From an uncultured SAR116 cluster alpha proteobacterium (lineage in GTDB: Bacteria; Pseudomonadota; Alphaproteobacteria; Puniceispirillales; Puniceispirillaceae): 64,000 nucleotides of DNA. Under the pieces are notes generated by a model that had not been told where the DNA came from, made no database searches, and worked only from the letters and a program-made list of their open reading frames with translations. Shown here piece after piece: positions 18,848-28,815 of this stretch. Position 1 is the first letter of the stretch; the number at the start of each line of letters is the position of its first letter. The stretch covers positions 62,001 through 126,000 of the forward strand of contig CACNQE010000004.1 of the NCBI GenBank assembly GCA_902622515.1, given 5' to 3'. Both the position numbers and the translations under genes were made by a program.

Positions 18848-18869
18848 AAAATGTGTCAAAAAACATTTT
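18848..18869 (+). other. Hairpin just upstream of the phhB ribosome-binding site
   Basis: A perfect 7-bp inverted repeat, AAAATGT (18848-18854) and ACATTTT (18863-18869), encloses an 8-base loop and is followed by TT and then the GGAGA ribosome-binding site of phhB. It could be a weak attenuator or an RNA structure affecting translation, or simply chance in AT-rich DNA. Confidence 0.3.
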
Positions 18870-18881
18870 TTGGAGAAATAG

Positions 18882-19193
18882 TTGCCAATATTATTAGATG
18901 ATAATGCAATAGAAGTTCTAAAATCTGAGCAGAACAGTTGGTCATTTGAAACCGACGGTAGGGCGATGAATATAGAACTCAAGTTTGATGGCTTTCCTTC
19001 TGCCATAGGTTTTATTATGCAAGTTGCCATTATCGCTGATAAAATGAATCATCATCCTGAGTGGTCAAATGTATATAGCACAGTGAAAATAAGGCTCACT
19101 ACGCACGATGCAGGAGGTATTACGGACCTCGACGAAGCTCTTGCTAAAAAAATTGACAAAATAGCGTTGCAATTAGGTGCTATCAGCATTTAA
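18882..19193 (+). CDS. phhB: 4a-hydroxytetrahydrobiopterin dehydratase (pterin-4a-carbinolamine dehydratase)
   Basis: This small cytosolic enzyme dehydrates the pterin-4a-carbinolamine formed by aromatic amino acid hydroxylases, or a related pterin. The 103-residue chain has the hallmark KMNHHPEW segment with paired active-site histidines, followed by [16 protein letters not shown], typical of the DCoH/PhhB fold. Translation most likely starts at TTG18882, placed six bases after GGAGA. Its stop overlaps the start of the TauE-like gene by one base. No phenylalanine hydroxylase gene is nearby. Confidence 0.9.
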   Translation: MPILLDDNAIEVLKSEQNSWSFETDGRAMNIELKFDGFPSAIGFIMQVAIIADKMNHHPEWSNVYSTVKIRLTTHDAGGITDLDEALAKKIDKIALQLGAISI

Positions 19194-19948
19194 TGAATGA
19201 ATTTGCATCTGAATACTATTGGATAATTATTTCAAGCTCATTTTTTCTTGCTGGAATAGTTAAAGGAACACTCGGCCTTGGTTTGCCCACCACTGCGATT
19301 ACCATCTTAACTTTTTTTCTCCCTCCATTGGATGCGGTAATGATTAATGTTATCCCAGTCCTAATTTTGAATAGTTGGCAGTATTATCAAGCGGAGGACC
19401 ATCTTTTTGTAGTTAGAAAGTATTGGCGTTTAGCAGCCTGGATGATTGCAAGTCTGGCTGTATTTTCTTTTGTTACTGTTCATTTATCCAGTGAACTAAT
19501 CAAGCTCTGGATTGGTGTCGGTATAATAAGCTTTTTAGTTACAAATTTAAGAGGAAGTGGTTGGTATATTCGGCCTGAAAAGATGAGGATTTGGCAGCCC
19601 CTTGTTGGTATCATATCTGGTTTTGTCGGTGGTCCAACAGTGCTTTGGGCAATTCCGCTTACCATTTATCTAATAGCAGCGAAAATTCCAAAGAGGGAAT
19701 TTGTTGATACCATGGGTTTTCTCTTATTAGTAGGATGTATGCCTGTTTTGTTTGGATATTTGTCGACAGAGGTCTTAGTTCTTTCTGAAATTTGGTTTCC
19801 AAGTATAGTAGCAACATTGGTGGCAACTATGGGATTTGTTATTGGGCAATCAATACGGGAAAAAATATCGACTGATTTATTTAGAAATCTTTTATTATGG
19901 ATGTTCTTCATCATGGGGATGCGAATGATAGTAGAAGCAATCTTATAA
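19193..19948 (+). CDS. TauE/SafE family membrane transporter
   Basis: This is a 251-residue protein with about seven to eight hydrophobic helices. It contains GIVKGTLGLGLPTTAI near the N-terminus and a second GIISGFVGGPTVLWAIP in the middle, the two repeats of the sulfite exporter TauE/SafE fold. Family members export sulfite, sulfoacetate or other small organosulfur anions; the substrate here is not known. The ATG overlaps the phhB stop (TAATG), so the two are translationally coupled. Confidence 0.88.
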   Translation: MNEFASEYYWIIISSSFFLAGIVKGTLGLGLPTTAITILTFFLPPLDAVMINVIPVLILNSWQYYQAEDHLFVVRKYWRLAAWMIASLAVFSFVTVHLSSELIKLWIGVGIISFLVTNLRGSGWYIRPEKMRIWQPLVGIISGFVGGPTVLWAIPLTIYLIAAKIPKREFVDTMGFLLLVGCMPVLFGYLSTEVLVLSEIWFPSIVATLVATMGFVIGQSIREKISTDLFRNLLLWMFFIMGMRMIVEAIL

Positions 19949-19963
19949 TTAGGGTCAAACTAG

Positions 19964-20869
19964 ATGAGTAATAAAGCGTGGCTTTTATTATTGTTCTTAT
20001 CTCTCATATGGGGTAGCTCGTTTTACTTTATTGGCGAGGGTGTAAAGTCCGTTCCACCTCTTACACTTGTTTTCTACCGAATTTTTTTCGCAGGGCTTGC
20101 CCTATATTTAGTGCTTTTATGGCTTAGGCGAAGACTTCCAAAAAAGTTAGACTTTTGGATAAAGGTGTCGGTAATGGCATTATTAAATAACATTGTACCT
20201 TTCACGCTTATTGCATGGGGTCAACAAACAATAAGCGGTGGTCTTGCTTCAATTTTAAATTCCAATACTGCATTTGCAGCTGTGTTTCTCGCAGCAGCTT
20301 TTATTCCCTCAGAAAAATTAGAGATACGAAGAATAATTGGCACATTAATTGGGATTTTCGGAGTGACTTTAGTAACTGGCTTTGATGTTTTAAATGAAAT
20401 AACACTCACCTCGCTTAGCCAGTTAGCAGTCTTGCTTGCTTCTATAAGCTATGCGTTGGGGAGTGTTTGGGGACAAACACAACTCTCTGTTTATGAGCCT
20501 AAGGACATTGCTTGTGGCACCTTACTGATTGGTTCTTTAATTTCTGTGCCATTTGTAATTTTGACAAATGGAATACCAAATTTGGCAGTGTTTGATTTAA
20601 AATTTATTTTGATACTTTTTGGTTTGAGTATCGGTGGAACTGCCCTAGCTTATATCGTTTATTTTCAAATTTTGGAATTGGCTGGTGCCGCTAACCTTAT
20701 GCTTGTAACTATTATTGTACCAGTTTTTGCGATTTTGATCGATGTAATTCTACTACAGAAATGGATTTCTTTGCAAATTTTCTTGGGTTTTATTGTAATA
20801 AGTTTTGGTTTGTTGCTAATTGATGGAAGACTTTTGTGGGCTATTCTAAAAAAGTTAAAATCCAAATAA
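19964..20869 (+). CDS. EamA/DMT superfamily transporter (RhaT-like)
   Basis: This is a 301-residue inner-membrane protein with ten predicted helices in two five-helix EamA repeats. The first repeat shows LIWGSSFYFIGEGVKSVPP and the second shows YALGSVWGQTQLS. Members of this drug/metabolite transporter superfamily export amino acids and other metabolites, and specificity is unknown here. It follows the TauE-like gene by 15 bases, so phhB-tauE-eamA is probably one unit. Its 3' end overlaps the convergent azlD by 29 bases. Confidence 0.88.
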   Translation: MSNKAWLLLLFLSLIWGSSFYFIGEGVKSVPPLTLVFYRIFFAGLALYLVLLWLRRRLPKKLDFWIKVSVMALLNNIVPFTLIAWGQQTISGGLASILNSNTAFAAVFLAAAFIPSEKLEIRRIIGTLIGIFGVTLVTGFDVLNEITLTSLSQLAVLLASISYALGSVWGQTQLSVYEPKDIACGTLLIGSLISVPFVILTNGIPNLAVFDLKFILILFGLSIGGTALAYIVYFQILELAGAANLMLVTIIVPVFAILIDVILLQKWISLQIFLGFIVISFGLLLIDGRLLWAILKKLKSK

Positions 20870-21158
20870 CTGATAAACCAGATAAGATTGTAATGGCTGT
20901 TGACCTTGAGAAGTAAGCAACAAAAATAGCAACAATAGCAGCTACTATCCGCAGATTATCTTGAATTACGATATAACCTGTATCTTCTGAAATAAAAATC
21001 GCCGGTATTATTATCGCACTCAATACAGATACAGGTACGAATTTCATTGCTAATTGTAACCAATCAGGCAACTTTTCAGGCATCAATGGTGAAAGTGGCA
21101 AAAATCGTGTACCAAACGTAAGAAAACCAGTAAATATAATTGCAATCCAAACGCTCAT
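20841..21158 (-). CDS. azlD: Branched-chain amino acid exporter small subunit AzlD
   Basis: This is a 105-residue protein with about four hydrophobic helices and the typical start MSVWIAIIFTGFLTFGTRFLP. It is the small partner of AzlC in the AzlCD exporter of branched-chain amino acids. The ATG at 21158 overlaps the azlC stop by four bases. An upstream in-frame start would lie inside azlC and is unlikely. The 3' end overlaps the convergent EamA gene. Confidence 0.88.
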   Translation of the reverse strand: MSVWIAIIFTGFLTFGTRFLPLSPLMPEKLPDWLQLAMKFVPVSVLSAIIIPAIFISEDTGYIVIQDNLRIVAAIVAIFVAYFSRSTAITILSGLSVIWILTFLE

Positions 21159-21892
21159 TTTCGCTCCTGTATTTTTTTGATGTAATTTTTGGATACATAA
21201 CTGCTGAGGGTTCCTACTATAATTCCACAAAAAGCGGCAACAATTAGCCAAAGATTAAATGGCAGAAATTGGAATAGTAAAGCAGCTAAACCTGCTGAAA
21301 TAGCAGAAAATATTGCAGGAAAATGGCTCAGAGATGGAATGATGACCGCGATGAAGGTGAGAGGGATAGCAAATCCAAGTTGAAAACTTTCAGGTATTGT
21401 TGGGCCAGACAATATTCCTATAGCTGTAGAAACTTGCCAGCAAAACCATAACATAATGCCACTCCCCAATAAGTGATAGTGCATGAAATCTGAAGTAGGC
21501 CTTTGGGTATATCTCTGGTGAGATACAGCAAAGGCTTCATCTGTTAACAGATATCCCAGTGCAAGGCGCCATTTTAGCGGTAGATGCCGCAAATATTCTG
21601 ACATTACCATGCCGTAAAGCAAATGACGCAGATTTACCGCACTTACTGTTGCTACCAACACAGCGAATGGTGTCGCTGTTGCATGTAATTGTGTAAATAC
21701 AATTTGGCTGGCGCCTCCAAATAAGATTGAAGACATAAAAAAAGTCTGGAGTGGACTAAGACCGACCTCCAGCCCAACTATTCCAAATACGATACCAAAC
21801 GGTATAACGCCTATTTGAAGTGGTAGACCGTCTTTTAAACCTGAAACAAATTCATTTAGAGCTGAATTTTTATGAACAAATTTATTGGTCAT
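21155..21892 (-). CDS. azlC: Branched-chain amino acid exporter large subunit AzlC
   Basis: This 245-residue inner-membrane protein of the AzlC family contains LPLQIGVIPFGIVFG near the N-terminus and the conserved NLRHLLYGM and LTDEAFAVS segments. With AzlD it forms an exporter for branched-chain amino acids or related compounds. The two genes share ATGA. ilvBHC, which makes such amino acids, lies in the same window but about 16 kb away, so a link is only thematic. Confidence 0.92.
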   Translation of the reverse strand: MTNKFVHKNSALNEFVSGLKDGLPLQIGVIPFGIVFGIVGLEVGLSPLQTFFMSSILFGGASQIVFTQLHATATPFAVLVATVSAVNLRHLLYGMVMSEYLRHLPLKWRLALGYLLTDEAFAVSHQRYTQRPTSDFMHYHLLGSGIMLWFCWQVSTAIGILSGPTIPESFQLGFAIPLTFIAVIIPSLSHFPAIFSAISAGLAALLFQFLPFNLWLIVAAFCGIIVGTLSSYVSKNYIKKIQERK

Positions 21893-22020
21893 TTCTCACC
21901 GATTACAAAGAATATGATTAGATCTGAATTTGGTTGTATCATTTCAGTATACTGTATTGCTTTTAATAAATTATAGATGTAAGTCACAAATACCATTTAA
22001 TTCAAGAGGAACTTAAAAAA

Positions 22021-23220
22021 ATGAAAAATCACTACAAAGTGATTGATGAGGAACAAGTAAAAAATAAAAAAATCATCATGCGTGTTGATTTTAATGTGCC
22101 AATGAAAGGTAGTAAAATTTTAGATGATACGAGAATAAGACGTGTCATACCTGGTCTCAAAATTCTTGCCAATAGTGCTAAGCAAATTTTTTTAATTACA
22201 CATTTTGGACGTCCAAAAGGAGTTGTTAGCAAAGATTTTTCAGTTCAACCATTGCAGGATTATCTTAGGAAAGCATTATCATGCAATGTAAGTTTCCTAC
22301 CGTATGTTGAAAAACCATCAAAACTCAAAGAAAAAGCTGACCATGAAGAGAAAATTTGTCTGCTCGAGAATTGTCGTTTTTATCCAGGTGAGGAGAAAAA
22401 TGATCTCGATTTAGCAAGATCTTACGCAAATATTGCTGATATTTATGTAAATGATGCTTTCTCATGCTCTCATAGGGCGCATGCATCTATACAATCAATC
22501 ACAAGATTTTTACCAAGCTATGCTGGTCCAGTATTAGCAGCAGAGCTAAAAGCGCTCTCCAATACTTTGGAAAACCCAACTAGACCTTTTGCTGCATTTG
22601 TGGGAGGGGCAAAGATATCAACAAAACTATCAATACTAGAAAATCTAATTTCTAAAGTTGATAAATTGCTCTTGGCTGGAGCGATGGCAAATACCTTCCT
22701 CGCAGCAAAAAAAGTTCCAGTTGGAGCTTCTTTATATGAGCCAAACTTAATACAAACAGCAACTATGATTTTGAACTTAGCTAAAGAAAAAAAATGCCAA
22801 ATAATCTTGCCAATTGATGGGGTTGTAAGCAAAAGCTTGCAGGCTGGAGGTTTGTCAGACACTCGTGTAAATGGTATGGTCAAAGATGACGAGATGATAC
22901 TGGATATCGGAGCCGAGTCTATTGTTTTATTTAAAAAGCATATTGCCCAATCTAGAACCTTGTTATGGAATGGTCCGGCAGGTGCATTTGAGATTGCTCC
23001 TTATGATTTGGGGACTAAATCACTTGGAGAATATATTGGAAAAAGAACAAGCACCGGTTACCTTACAAGTGTTGCCGGTGGGGGAGATACTGTCGCTGCT
23101 GTGAAACTTGCGGGAGCGGGGAATGAGATTAGTTATTTATCACTTGCGGGTGGAGCATTTCTTGAATGGATGGAAGGGAAAAGTCTTCCAGGTATTGAAG
23201 CGTTAAACTCAGCAGATTAA
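22021..23220 (+). CDS. pgk: Phosphoglycerate kinase
   Basis: This glycolytic and gluconeogenic enzyme interconverts 1,3-bisphosphoglycerate plus ADP and 3-phosphoglycerate plus ATP. The 399-residue two-domain protein has RVDFNVP (21-27), HFGRP (61-65) and LENCRFYPGEE in the substrate domain. The nucleotide domain shows GGAKISTK (195-202) and the C-terminal GGGDTVAAV loop. A strong AGAGGAA site precedes the ATG. Unlike many genomes, no gap or fba gene is adjacent. msrA and rpmJ follow on the same strand. Confidence 0.97.
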   Translation: MKNHYKVIDEEQVKNKKIIMRVDFNVPMKGSKILDDTRIRRVIPGLKILANSAKQIFLITHFGRPKGVVSKDFSVQPLQDYLRKALSCNVSFLPYVEKPSKLKEKADHEEKICLLENCRFYPGEEKNDLDLARSYANIADIYVNDAFSCSHRAHASIQSITRFLPSYAGPVLAAELKALSNTLENPTRPFAAFVGGAKISTKLSILENLISKVDKLLLAGAMANTFLAAKKVPVGASLYEPNLIQTATMILNLAKEKKCQIILPIDGVVSKSLQAGGLSDTRVNGMVKDDEMILDIGAESIVLFKKHIAQSRTLLWNGPAGAFEIAPYDLGTKSLGEYIGKRTSTGYLTSVAGGGDTVAAVKLAGAGNEISYLSLAGGAFLEWMEGKSLPGIEALNSAD

Positions 23221-23263
23221 ATAATAGAATTATAAAGCCAAGTAGTGAAAAGAGAATTTATTT

Positions 23264-23908
23264 ATGTATTTTGATAATCCATTTAAAACAAGATTGCCAG
23301 AAACCCATGAAGCCTTGACTGGCAGACTGCAGGAAATACAAACATCCAAGTTTCACAGTGTGTTGAATACGCCGCTGCACCCTCCATTTCCGTATAATCT
23401 TGAAACACTCGTCGTGGGGATGGGGTGTTTTTGGGGTGCAGAAAGATTGTTTTGGAATTGTGATGGAGTTTACAGTACCGCTGTTGGATATGCAGGTGGG
23501 CAAACACCTAACCCAACTTATGAAGAAGTATGCTCAGGTCGCACGGGACACACAGAGGCAGTTCTTATTGTTTTTGATCCAAATATTGTTTGTTTAAACA
23601 GGCTGCTTGGTATTTTCTGGGAAGAGCATAATCCAACGCAATATATGAGACAAGGTAATGATAAAGGAACGCAATATCGGTCTGCTCTTTATGCATCTGA
23701 CAAGACACAGCTAAAAGTTCTAAGTGATTCAGCCAAACGATATCAAGAAGCTTTGACAGAGTCAGGTTTTTCAAAAATACAAACCGAAATAAAAATCTAT
23801 TCTCATTTTTATTATGCAGAAGCCTATCACCAACAATATCTGCACAAAGTGCCAAACGGTTATTGTGGACTTGCCGGTTGTGGTATTTCTTATAAATATG
23901 CCTCTTGA
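23264..23908 (+). CDS. msrA: Peptide methionine sulfoxide reductase MsrA
   Basis: This cytosolic enzyme repairs methionine-S-sulfoxide in proteins using thioredoxin. The 214-residue chain has GCFWGAER with catalytic C55 and the C-terminal [10 protein letters not shown] segment with resolving cysteines C201 and C206. The N-terminal extension of about 45 residues before the catalytic core is like that of E. coli MsrA rather than the short form. It sits 43 bases after pgk and upstream of rpmJ. Confidence 0.96.
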   Translation: MYFDNPFKTRLPETHEALTGRLQEIQTSKFHSVLNTPLHPPFPYNLETLVVGMGCFWGAERLFWNCDGVYSTAVGYAGGQTPNPTYEEVCSGRTGHTEAVLIVFDPNIVCLNRLLGIFWEEHNPTQYMRQGNDKGTQYRSALYASDKTQLKVLSDSAKRYQEALTESGFSKIQTEIKIYSHFYYAEAYHQQYLHKVPNGYCGLAGCGISYKYAS

Positions 23909-23966
23909 CCTCTAGCCTTCGCCAGTCTATAAACCTCGAAAATAGCGGAAAGTAATGGCGGATTAT

Positions 23967-24092
23967 ATGAAAGTTGTTAGTTCTCTAAAAACTATTAAAA
24001 CACGCGACCGTAATTGCCAAATCGTGCGTCGGCGCGGAAGGTTATATGTAATAAACAAAAGAAATCCTAGATTGAAAGCCCGCCAAGGTTAA
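23967..24092 (+). CDS. rpmJ: Ribosomal protein bL36, zinc-free type
   Basis: This 41-residue basic protein reads [14 protein letters not shown] at the start, then [15 protein letters not shown], and ends in KARQG. This is the alphaproteobacterial bL36 pattern, which lacks the C-x2-C/H zinc knuckle. Only one cysteine (C20) remains. bL36 binds 23S rRNA in the large subunit. An in-frame ATG four codons upstream (23955) is possible, but the family start MKV favours 23967. It stands apart from other ribosomal genes, as is usual for rpmJ in these bacteria. Confidence 0.93.
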   Translation: MKVVSSLKTIKTRDRNCQIVRRRGRLYVINKRNPRLKARQG

Positions 24093-24140
24093 AGATAAAA
24101 TATTCGGCAAATCATCATTTATATAAATGGACACTTCTAA

Positions 24141-25829
24141 TTAAGTATAATATTTTCCTGTGGGCAATCCACCAATCCCAGGGTTAAAGGTATTGGTAGG
24201 GTCCAATTCACGATAAAATTCAGCTAATTGTTTCTTTGCTATATAATGTCTGCCGACATTATGTTCCGCTGGATATTCAGCACCTTTTTTATCAAGAATT
24301 TTTAGCATCTTTTTTTTAATTATCTCAGGTGAAATTTTTTCCTTCAAAATGTAATCATGGTGCATCACGTGACAGAAAAAATGACCATAATAAAAAAAAT
24401 TATAAATATCTTTGTTTATAGTTTTTGGAAGAATTTCAAACCAATCTTCTTCATTTCTTTTCAGCGCAATATCCAGTGCTAAAATTGGTCCTATGCTATC
24501 GTCCAGAATATTTTTTTTTCGAATGACAGCGGCAGCAGTCACAAAACGATTAATTTCTGCAGATTTTGCCTCATTTTTATTACATTCAAACCAGTCACCA
24601 TTCTCCTTATTAAAAAATTGCTCAAGAAAAAATCTAGCCTCTTCAATACCGTTATTCTCCATTTTAAGTATGAGATGATGTTCAAACTTTTTTTTGAAAA
24701 ATTGAATTCTTTTTGGAAGGATACATGGAAGCAGGTTACAAAAAAATTGAAGAATATAGTCAGAAATATTTTCTTTTTTAAACAATCGTGCGAAGAGGTC
24801 ATCAAATTTTAATTTCAAAAAAAATAACTTATTGATGGCATTTGATCCAAAAAACTTAATTAATAGAGATAAATCTTTCCCATACTTTTGAGATACTTCA
24901 ACTGTTGGACGACTCATATATTCGCCTATCACAGGCAGAGAATTGAACTCTTTCAAAACAGACCTTCGTAATCTTTGCAACTGAACAGTGTCATTTGTGC
25001 CAATATAAAATGTTTTTAATCTGTCATGAGCAGGGAATGTATCCATGCATACCGCAAAAACGGCTACTTTCCCTGCGCATCCAGAAGCATGCTTTAGGCA
25101 AATAGGATTTGCATTGAAACGCGCTGGAGTATCAGCGTTAACATCACGAACAATTTGTTCATAATTGATATTTTTTTTTCCTTCTGTTTTCAGATTTATA
25201 TTAAAATTTTTAGGAAAACCCTTATCAAGTCTTTCTAACAATTTTACTGGGTCATTACCAAGATCAAAACCTAACTGATTAACGAGCTCCAACTCATTTT
25301 TTTCATTAATTCTAGCAAACAAAGATAGATCAGTGTAGGCAGGACCCCGATGAACAAGAGCTCCCCCAGAGTTGTTGCAAACGCCTCCAACTACTGATGC
25401 ACCAAAACAAGATGAGCCAAGAACAGAGTGAGGAAGTCTTCCATGCGGTTCTAATTTTTTCTCTAAATCGGATAAGGAGCAACCTGGAAAACACAATGCA
25501 TTTTCGTTGTTGTTCAACAAAAAAATTTTATTCATATTTAAGGTGTTTATGATTACTACGTCTCTATCATATGGTCCTGCCGGAGTAGAACCTTGAGTGA
25601 GCCCTGTATTTGCAGCTTGTATAATTATGATTTTATCATATTTTACACACAATTGTAAAACGTTCCAAAATTCAATTAACGTATTTGGCTTTACAACACA
25701 TAAGGCCTCTCCGACACCAGAACGGTAAGCGGTCCGGAAATGCTCTGTTTTGTCAGGGTGAGTAATTACATTTCGACATGCGACCACCTTTTGCAAGTTT
25801 TCAATAAATTTATTCATTTTTAAATTCAT
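24141..25829 (-). CDS. dld: Quinone-dependent D-lactate dehydrogenase
   Basis: This peripheral membrane FAD enzyme oxidises D-lactate to pyruvate and feeds the quinone pool. The protein, about 562 residues, has the FAD-binding PCMH fold with AANTGLTQGSTPAG and NNSGGALVHRGPAYTD, and a C-terminal Dld membrane-binding lobe (about 270-560) ending HNVGRHY and NPGIGGLPTG. ATG25829 is chosen by alignment with E. coli Dld; TTG25850 and ATG25817 are also possible and no ribosome-binding site decides. It follows lldD by about 33 bases, so both lactate enantiomers are covered by one operon. The gene has many long A and T runs. Confidence 0.92.
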   Translation of the reverse strand: MNLKMNKFIENLQKVVACRNVITHPDKTEHFRTAYRSGVGEALCVVKPNTLIEFWNVLQLCVKYDKIIIIQAANTGLTQGSTPAGPYDRDVVIINTLNMNKIFLLNNNENALCFPGCSLSDLEKKLEPHGRLPHSVLGSSCFGASVVGGVCNNSGGALVHRGPAYTDLSLFARINEKNELELVNQLGFDLGNDPVKLLERLDKGFPKNFNINLKTEGKKNINYEQIVRDVNADTPARFNANPICLKHASGCAGKVAVFAVCMDTFPAHDRLKTFYIGTNDTVQLQRLRRSVLKEFNSLPVIGEYMSRPTVEVSQKYGKDLSLLIKFFGSNAINKLFFLKLKFDDLFARLFKKENISDYILQFFCNLLPCILPKRIQFFKKKFEHHLILKMENNGIEEARFFLEQFFNKENGDWFECNKNEAKSAEINRFVTAAAVIRKKNILDDSIGPILALDIALKRNEEDWFEILPKTINKDIYNFFYYGHFFCHVMHHDYILKEKISPEIIKKKMLKILDKKGAEYPAEHNVGRHYIAKKQLAEFYRELDPTNTFNPGIGGLPTGKYYT

Positions 25830-25862
25830 GTTTTTTAAGAAAATCTTCAATAAGCGGAAGTT

Positions 25863-27008
25863 CTATCTGTACCGCAAATTATCTCGGGAGAGCTCACTAA
25901 TTTTCGTTACCCCCATTAGGCGCATATCTCGCTCTATTTCAGTGCGCATTAGCTGCAAAGCTCTCTTAACGCCATATTTGCCAGCTGCTGCCAATGCGAA
26001 TAAATAAAAACGACCACCACCGACAGCTTTAGCACCCAGAGATAATGCCTTGATAACATGGGTTCCTCTTTGAATCCCGCTATCCATTAAAACATCAATT
26101 TTATCTCCAACCGCATCAACAATCTCTGCTAATTGGTCGAATGGGGAACGTGAACCATCTAACTGTCTTCCGCCATGGTTAGATATGACGATGCCAGTAC
26201 AGCCAATATCAACTGCTTTTTTTGCGTCTTCCACACTCATTATGCCTTTAAGACAAAATTGACCGTCCCATAATTTCACCATCTCCTCAACATCCTTCCA
26301 ATTAAGGGTATGGTCTAACATTTCAGTAAAATATTTCCCAATCGAGATTGAACCTTTACTCATATCAACAAAATCGTCTAATTGAGGCAGGGTAAATTTG
26401 CCCTTAGTCAAAAAATTTATTCCCCAAGAAGGCTTAATGACAAAATCTAGAACGCCTTTTGGGGTAAGTCGTAACGGAATAGAAAATCCAGTTCTTAAAT
26501 CTCTCTCGCGATTCCCTCCCGTGATAGTATCGACGGTAAGCATCATTATATCAACACCTGCATCCTTAGCACTATTCAACATAGATCTGTTTAAACCACG
26601 ATCTTTGTGAAAATAAAATTGGTAGCATTGAGGAGTCTTATACTTTTCTCTGAGATCCACTAAGCTAGTGGTTCCTAAAGACGATACGCCAAACATAGTT
26701 CCAAAGTCTGAGGCAACTTCTGCTACGCCTTCTTCTCCTTGAAAGTGAAATAATCGTTGTAATGCAGTTGGAGAACAGTATATAGGCATATTTAATTTTT
26801 GTCCCATTATCTCGACGGACATATCTATTTCTTCAGTTCCGTTTAATACATTTGGGATAAGGTCTACACTATCAAAAGAGTTTGTATTCCTTTTATATGT
26901 TTTTTCATCGTCTGCTGCCCCATCAATGTAATTAAAAATCGGTCCAGGCAGACGTTTTTTTGCCAACAACCTAAAATCGTGAAAATTATGACAGTGTTCT
27001 AATCTCAT
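25863..27008 (-). CDS. lldD: L-lactate dehydrogenase (FMN-dependent, LldD family)
   Basis: This alpha-hydroxy-acid oxidase family flavoenzyme of 381 residues probably oxidises L-lactate to pyruvate with electrons passing to quinone. The active-site segment SNHGGRQLDG carries the catalytic base H278 and R281, and LPGPIFNYIDGAADDE at the N-terminus is typical of LldD. FMN-contacting residues lie in the TIM barrel (LTVDTITGGNRERDLR). The sequence alone does not exclude related substrates such as mandelate or glycolate, but the operon with dld favours lactate. Confidence 0.9.
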   Translation of the reverse strand: MRLEHCHNFHDFRLLAKKRLPGPIFNYIDGAADDEKTYKRNTNSFDSVDLIPNVLNGTEEIDMSVEIMGQKLNMPIYCSPTALQRLFHFQGEEGVAEVASDFGTMFGVSSLGTTSLVDLREKYKTPQCYQFYFHKDRGLNRSMLNSAKDAGVDIMMLTVDTITGGNRERDLRTGFSIPLRLTPKGVLDFVIKPSWGINFLTKGKFTLPQLDDFVDMSKGSISIGKYFTEMLDHTLNWKDVEEMVKLWDGQFCLKGIMSVEDAKKAVDIGCTGIVISNHGGRQLDGSRSPFDQLAEIVDAVGDKIDVLMDSGIQRGTHVIKALSLGAKAVGGGRFYLFALAAAGKYGVKRALQLMRTEIERDMRLMGVTKISELSRDNLRYR

Positions 27009-27201
27009 GTTTCTTTTCTTTTTGTTAGTTTATGTCAAATAAATCCGTTAATCATAATCAAGATTAAACTTATATCGTCAAGTTATATCTAATAGTTTTC
27101 TTGTAATATGAATACTTTTTGAGTTTTTATCCTTTGAAGGAATAATATCCAAGATATGGTAAACCAAAACAATGGCCGATAGTAAATATATTTTTATTTT
27201 A

Positions 27202-28812
27202 TCATATCCCTCTGTTGTAGAAATCATTACCTTTATCATCAATAACAATAAAAGCTGGAAAATTTTCAACTTCAATTTTCCATATAGCTTCCATACCAAG
27301 TTCAGAATACTCTAAAATTTCAATGTGCTTTATTGACTCTAGAGCGAGCTTCGCTGCAGCACCACCTATGGAACCTAGATAAAAACCTCCATATTTTGCA
27401 CACGCCTCTCGAACAGATCCACTTCTATTTCCTTTTGCCAGCATTATCATAGACCCACCTGCTGCTTGAAATCTGTCAACGTATGTATCCATTCTACCAG
27501 CTGTGGTGGGGCCAAAAGAACCAGAGGCCATGCCCGCTGGGGTTTTGGCTGGGCCAGCATAATAAATTGGATGATTTTTCACGTACTCTGGAAGTGTTCC
27601 TTTTGTTTCAAGAACCTCTAAAAGCTTTGCATGAGCAATATCACGAGCAACAATCATTGTGCCTGTAAGATTTACACGCGTTTTAATAGGATGCTGTGAA
27701 AGGGCTTCAAGAATTTTAGGCATTGGTTTTTGCAAATCAATCGCCACTACAGGCGTGGTCAGATTTTCTTTTATAGTTGGAAGAAATCGTGCTGGGTCAG
27801 TCTCTAGCTTTTCAATAAATAATCCCTCTGGGTTAATTTTAGCACGTATCTGGCGGTCTGCTGAACATGAAACACCAATACCTATTGGACAGGATGCACC
27901 ATGTCTTGGTAATCGTATTACTCTAACATCGTGACAGAAGTATTTTCCTCCAAATTGTGCGCCAATTCCCATTTTACGTGTCATTTCTAAGACGATCTTC
28001 TCCCACTCTAAATCTCTCCAGCCATGGCCAGAAATATCTCCAGTAGTAGGCAATTTATCTAAGTCTCTCACAGAGGCCGCCTTCACAGTTTTGAGAGTGC
28101 TTTCAGCAGATGTTCCACCTATAACAATTGCTAAATGATAAGGAGGGCAGGCAGCTGTGCCAAGATTAATTATCGTATCAGTTAAAAATTCTTTTAAACT
28201 ATCTGGGTTGAGAATAGCTTTTGTTTGTTGATATAAGAATGATTTATTCGCTGAGCCACCTCCTTTTTGAATAAACGTGAATTTATATTCATTACCAGAA
28301 CCACTGTAGATATCTATTTGAGCTGGAAGATTGTTTCCGGTATTTTTTTCCTCAAACATTGTTATTGGTGCAAGCTGTGAGTATCTGAGGTTACTACTTC
28401 TGTAAGTGTTGAAGATACCCTTGGACAAAGATTCGGCATCCGAACCACCGCTTATCACTCTCTCACCTTTCACAGCTGAAATTATTGCTGTACCAGTATC
28501 TTGACACATTGGGAGAACCTTATCTGACGCAATAACTGCATTTTTCAACAATTCTAAAGCAACAAAATGATCGTTATCACTTGCTTCTTTGTCATCTAAA
28601 ATATTTCTAAGTTGTTGAAGATGTGATGGCCTTAACAAATGACTTACATCTTCGAAGGCTCTTTGGGCAAGGAAGCTTAAACCTTCAGGGTCAATTTTCA
28701 GAAAAACATCACCATTCATAGAAAATCTGTCTACAAATCTATCAGTAATTTTTATAAATTCAGTAGTCTCTTCACCAACGGGAAGAAGCGGAGTATATGT
28801 AAATTCATTCAT
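27202..28812 (-). CDS. fumA: Class I fumarate hydratase (4Fe-4S)
   Basis: This TCA-cycle enzyme hydrates fumarate to L-malate. The 536-residue single chain fuses the alpha and beta parts. Cluster cysteines are probably C103 (PMCQDTG), C222 (AACPPYH) and C308 (GASCPIG). KGNRSG and [10 protein letters not shown] in the C-terminal part are catalytic-site segments. Oxygen-sensitive clusters are typical of this class. The ATG is three bases past the sspB stop, so it is transcribed with sspB and perhaps with the tmRNA gene. The start [11 protein letters not shown] is the usual one. Confidence 0.95.
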   Translation of the reverse strand: MNEFTYTPLLPVGEETTEFIKITDRFVDRFSMNGDVFLKIDPEGLSFLAQRAFEDVSHLLRPSHLQQLRNILDDKEASDNDHFVALELLKNAVIASDKVLPMCQDTGTAIISAVKGERVISGGSDAESLSKGIFNTYRSSNLRYSQLAPITMFEEKNTGNNLPAQIDIYSGSGNEYKFTFIQKGGGSANKSFLYQQTKAILNPDSLKEFLTDTIINLGTAACPPYHLAIVIGGTSAESTLKTVKAASVRDLDKLPTTGDISGHGWRDLEWEKIVLEMTRKMGIGAQFGGKYFCHDVRVIRLPRHGASCPIGIGVSCSADRQIRAKINPEGLFIEKLETDPARFLPTIKENLTTPVVAIDLQKPMPKILEALSQHPIKTRVNLTGTMIVARDIAHAKLLEVLETKGTLPEYVKNHPIYYAGPAKTPAGMASGSFGPTTAGRMDTYVDRFQAAGGSMIMLAKGNRSGSVREACAKYGGFYLGSIGGAAAKLALESIKHIEILEYSELGMEAIWKIEVENFPAFIVIDDKGNDFYNRGI

Positions 28813-28815
28813 TTT

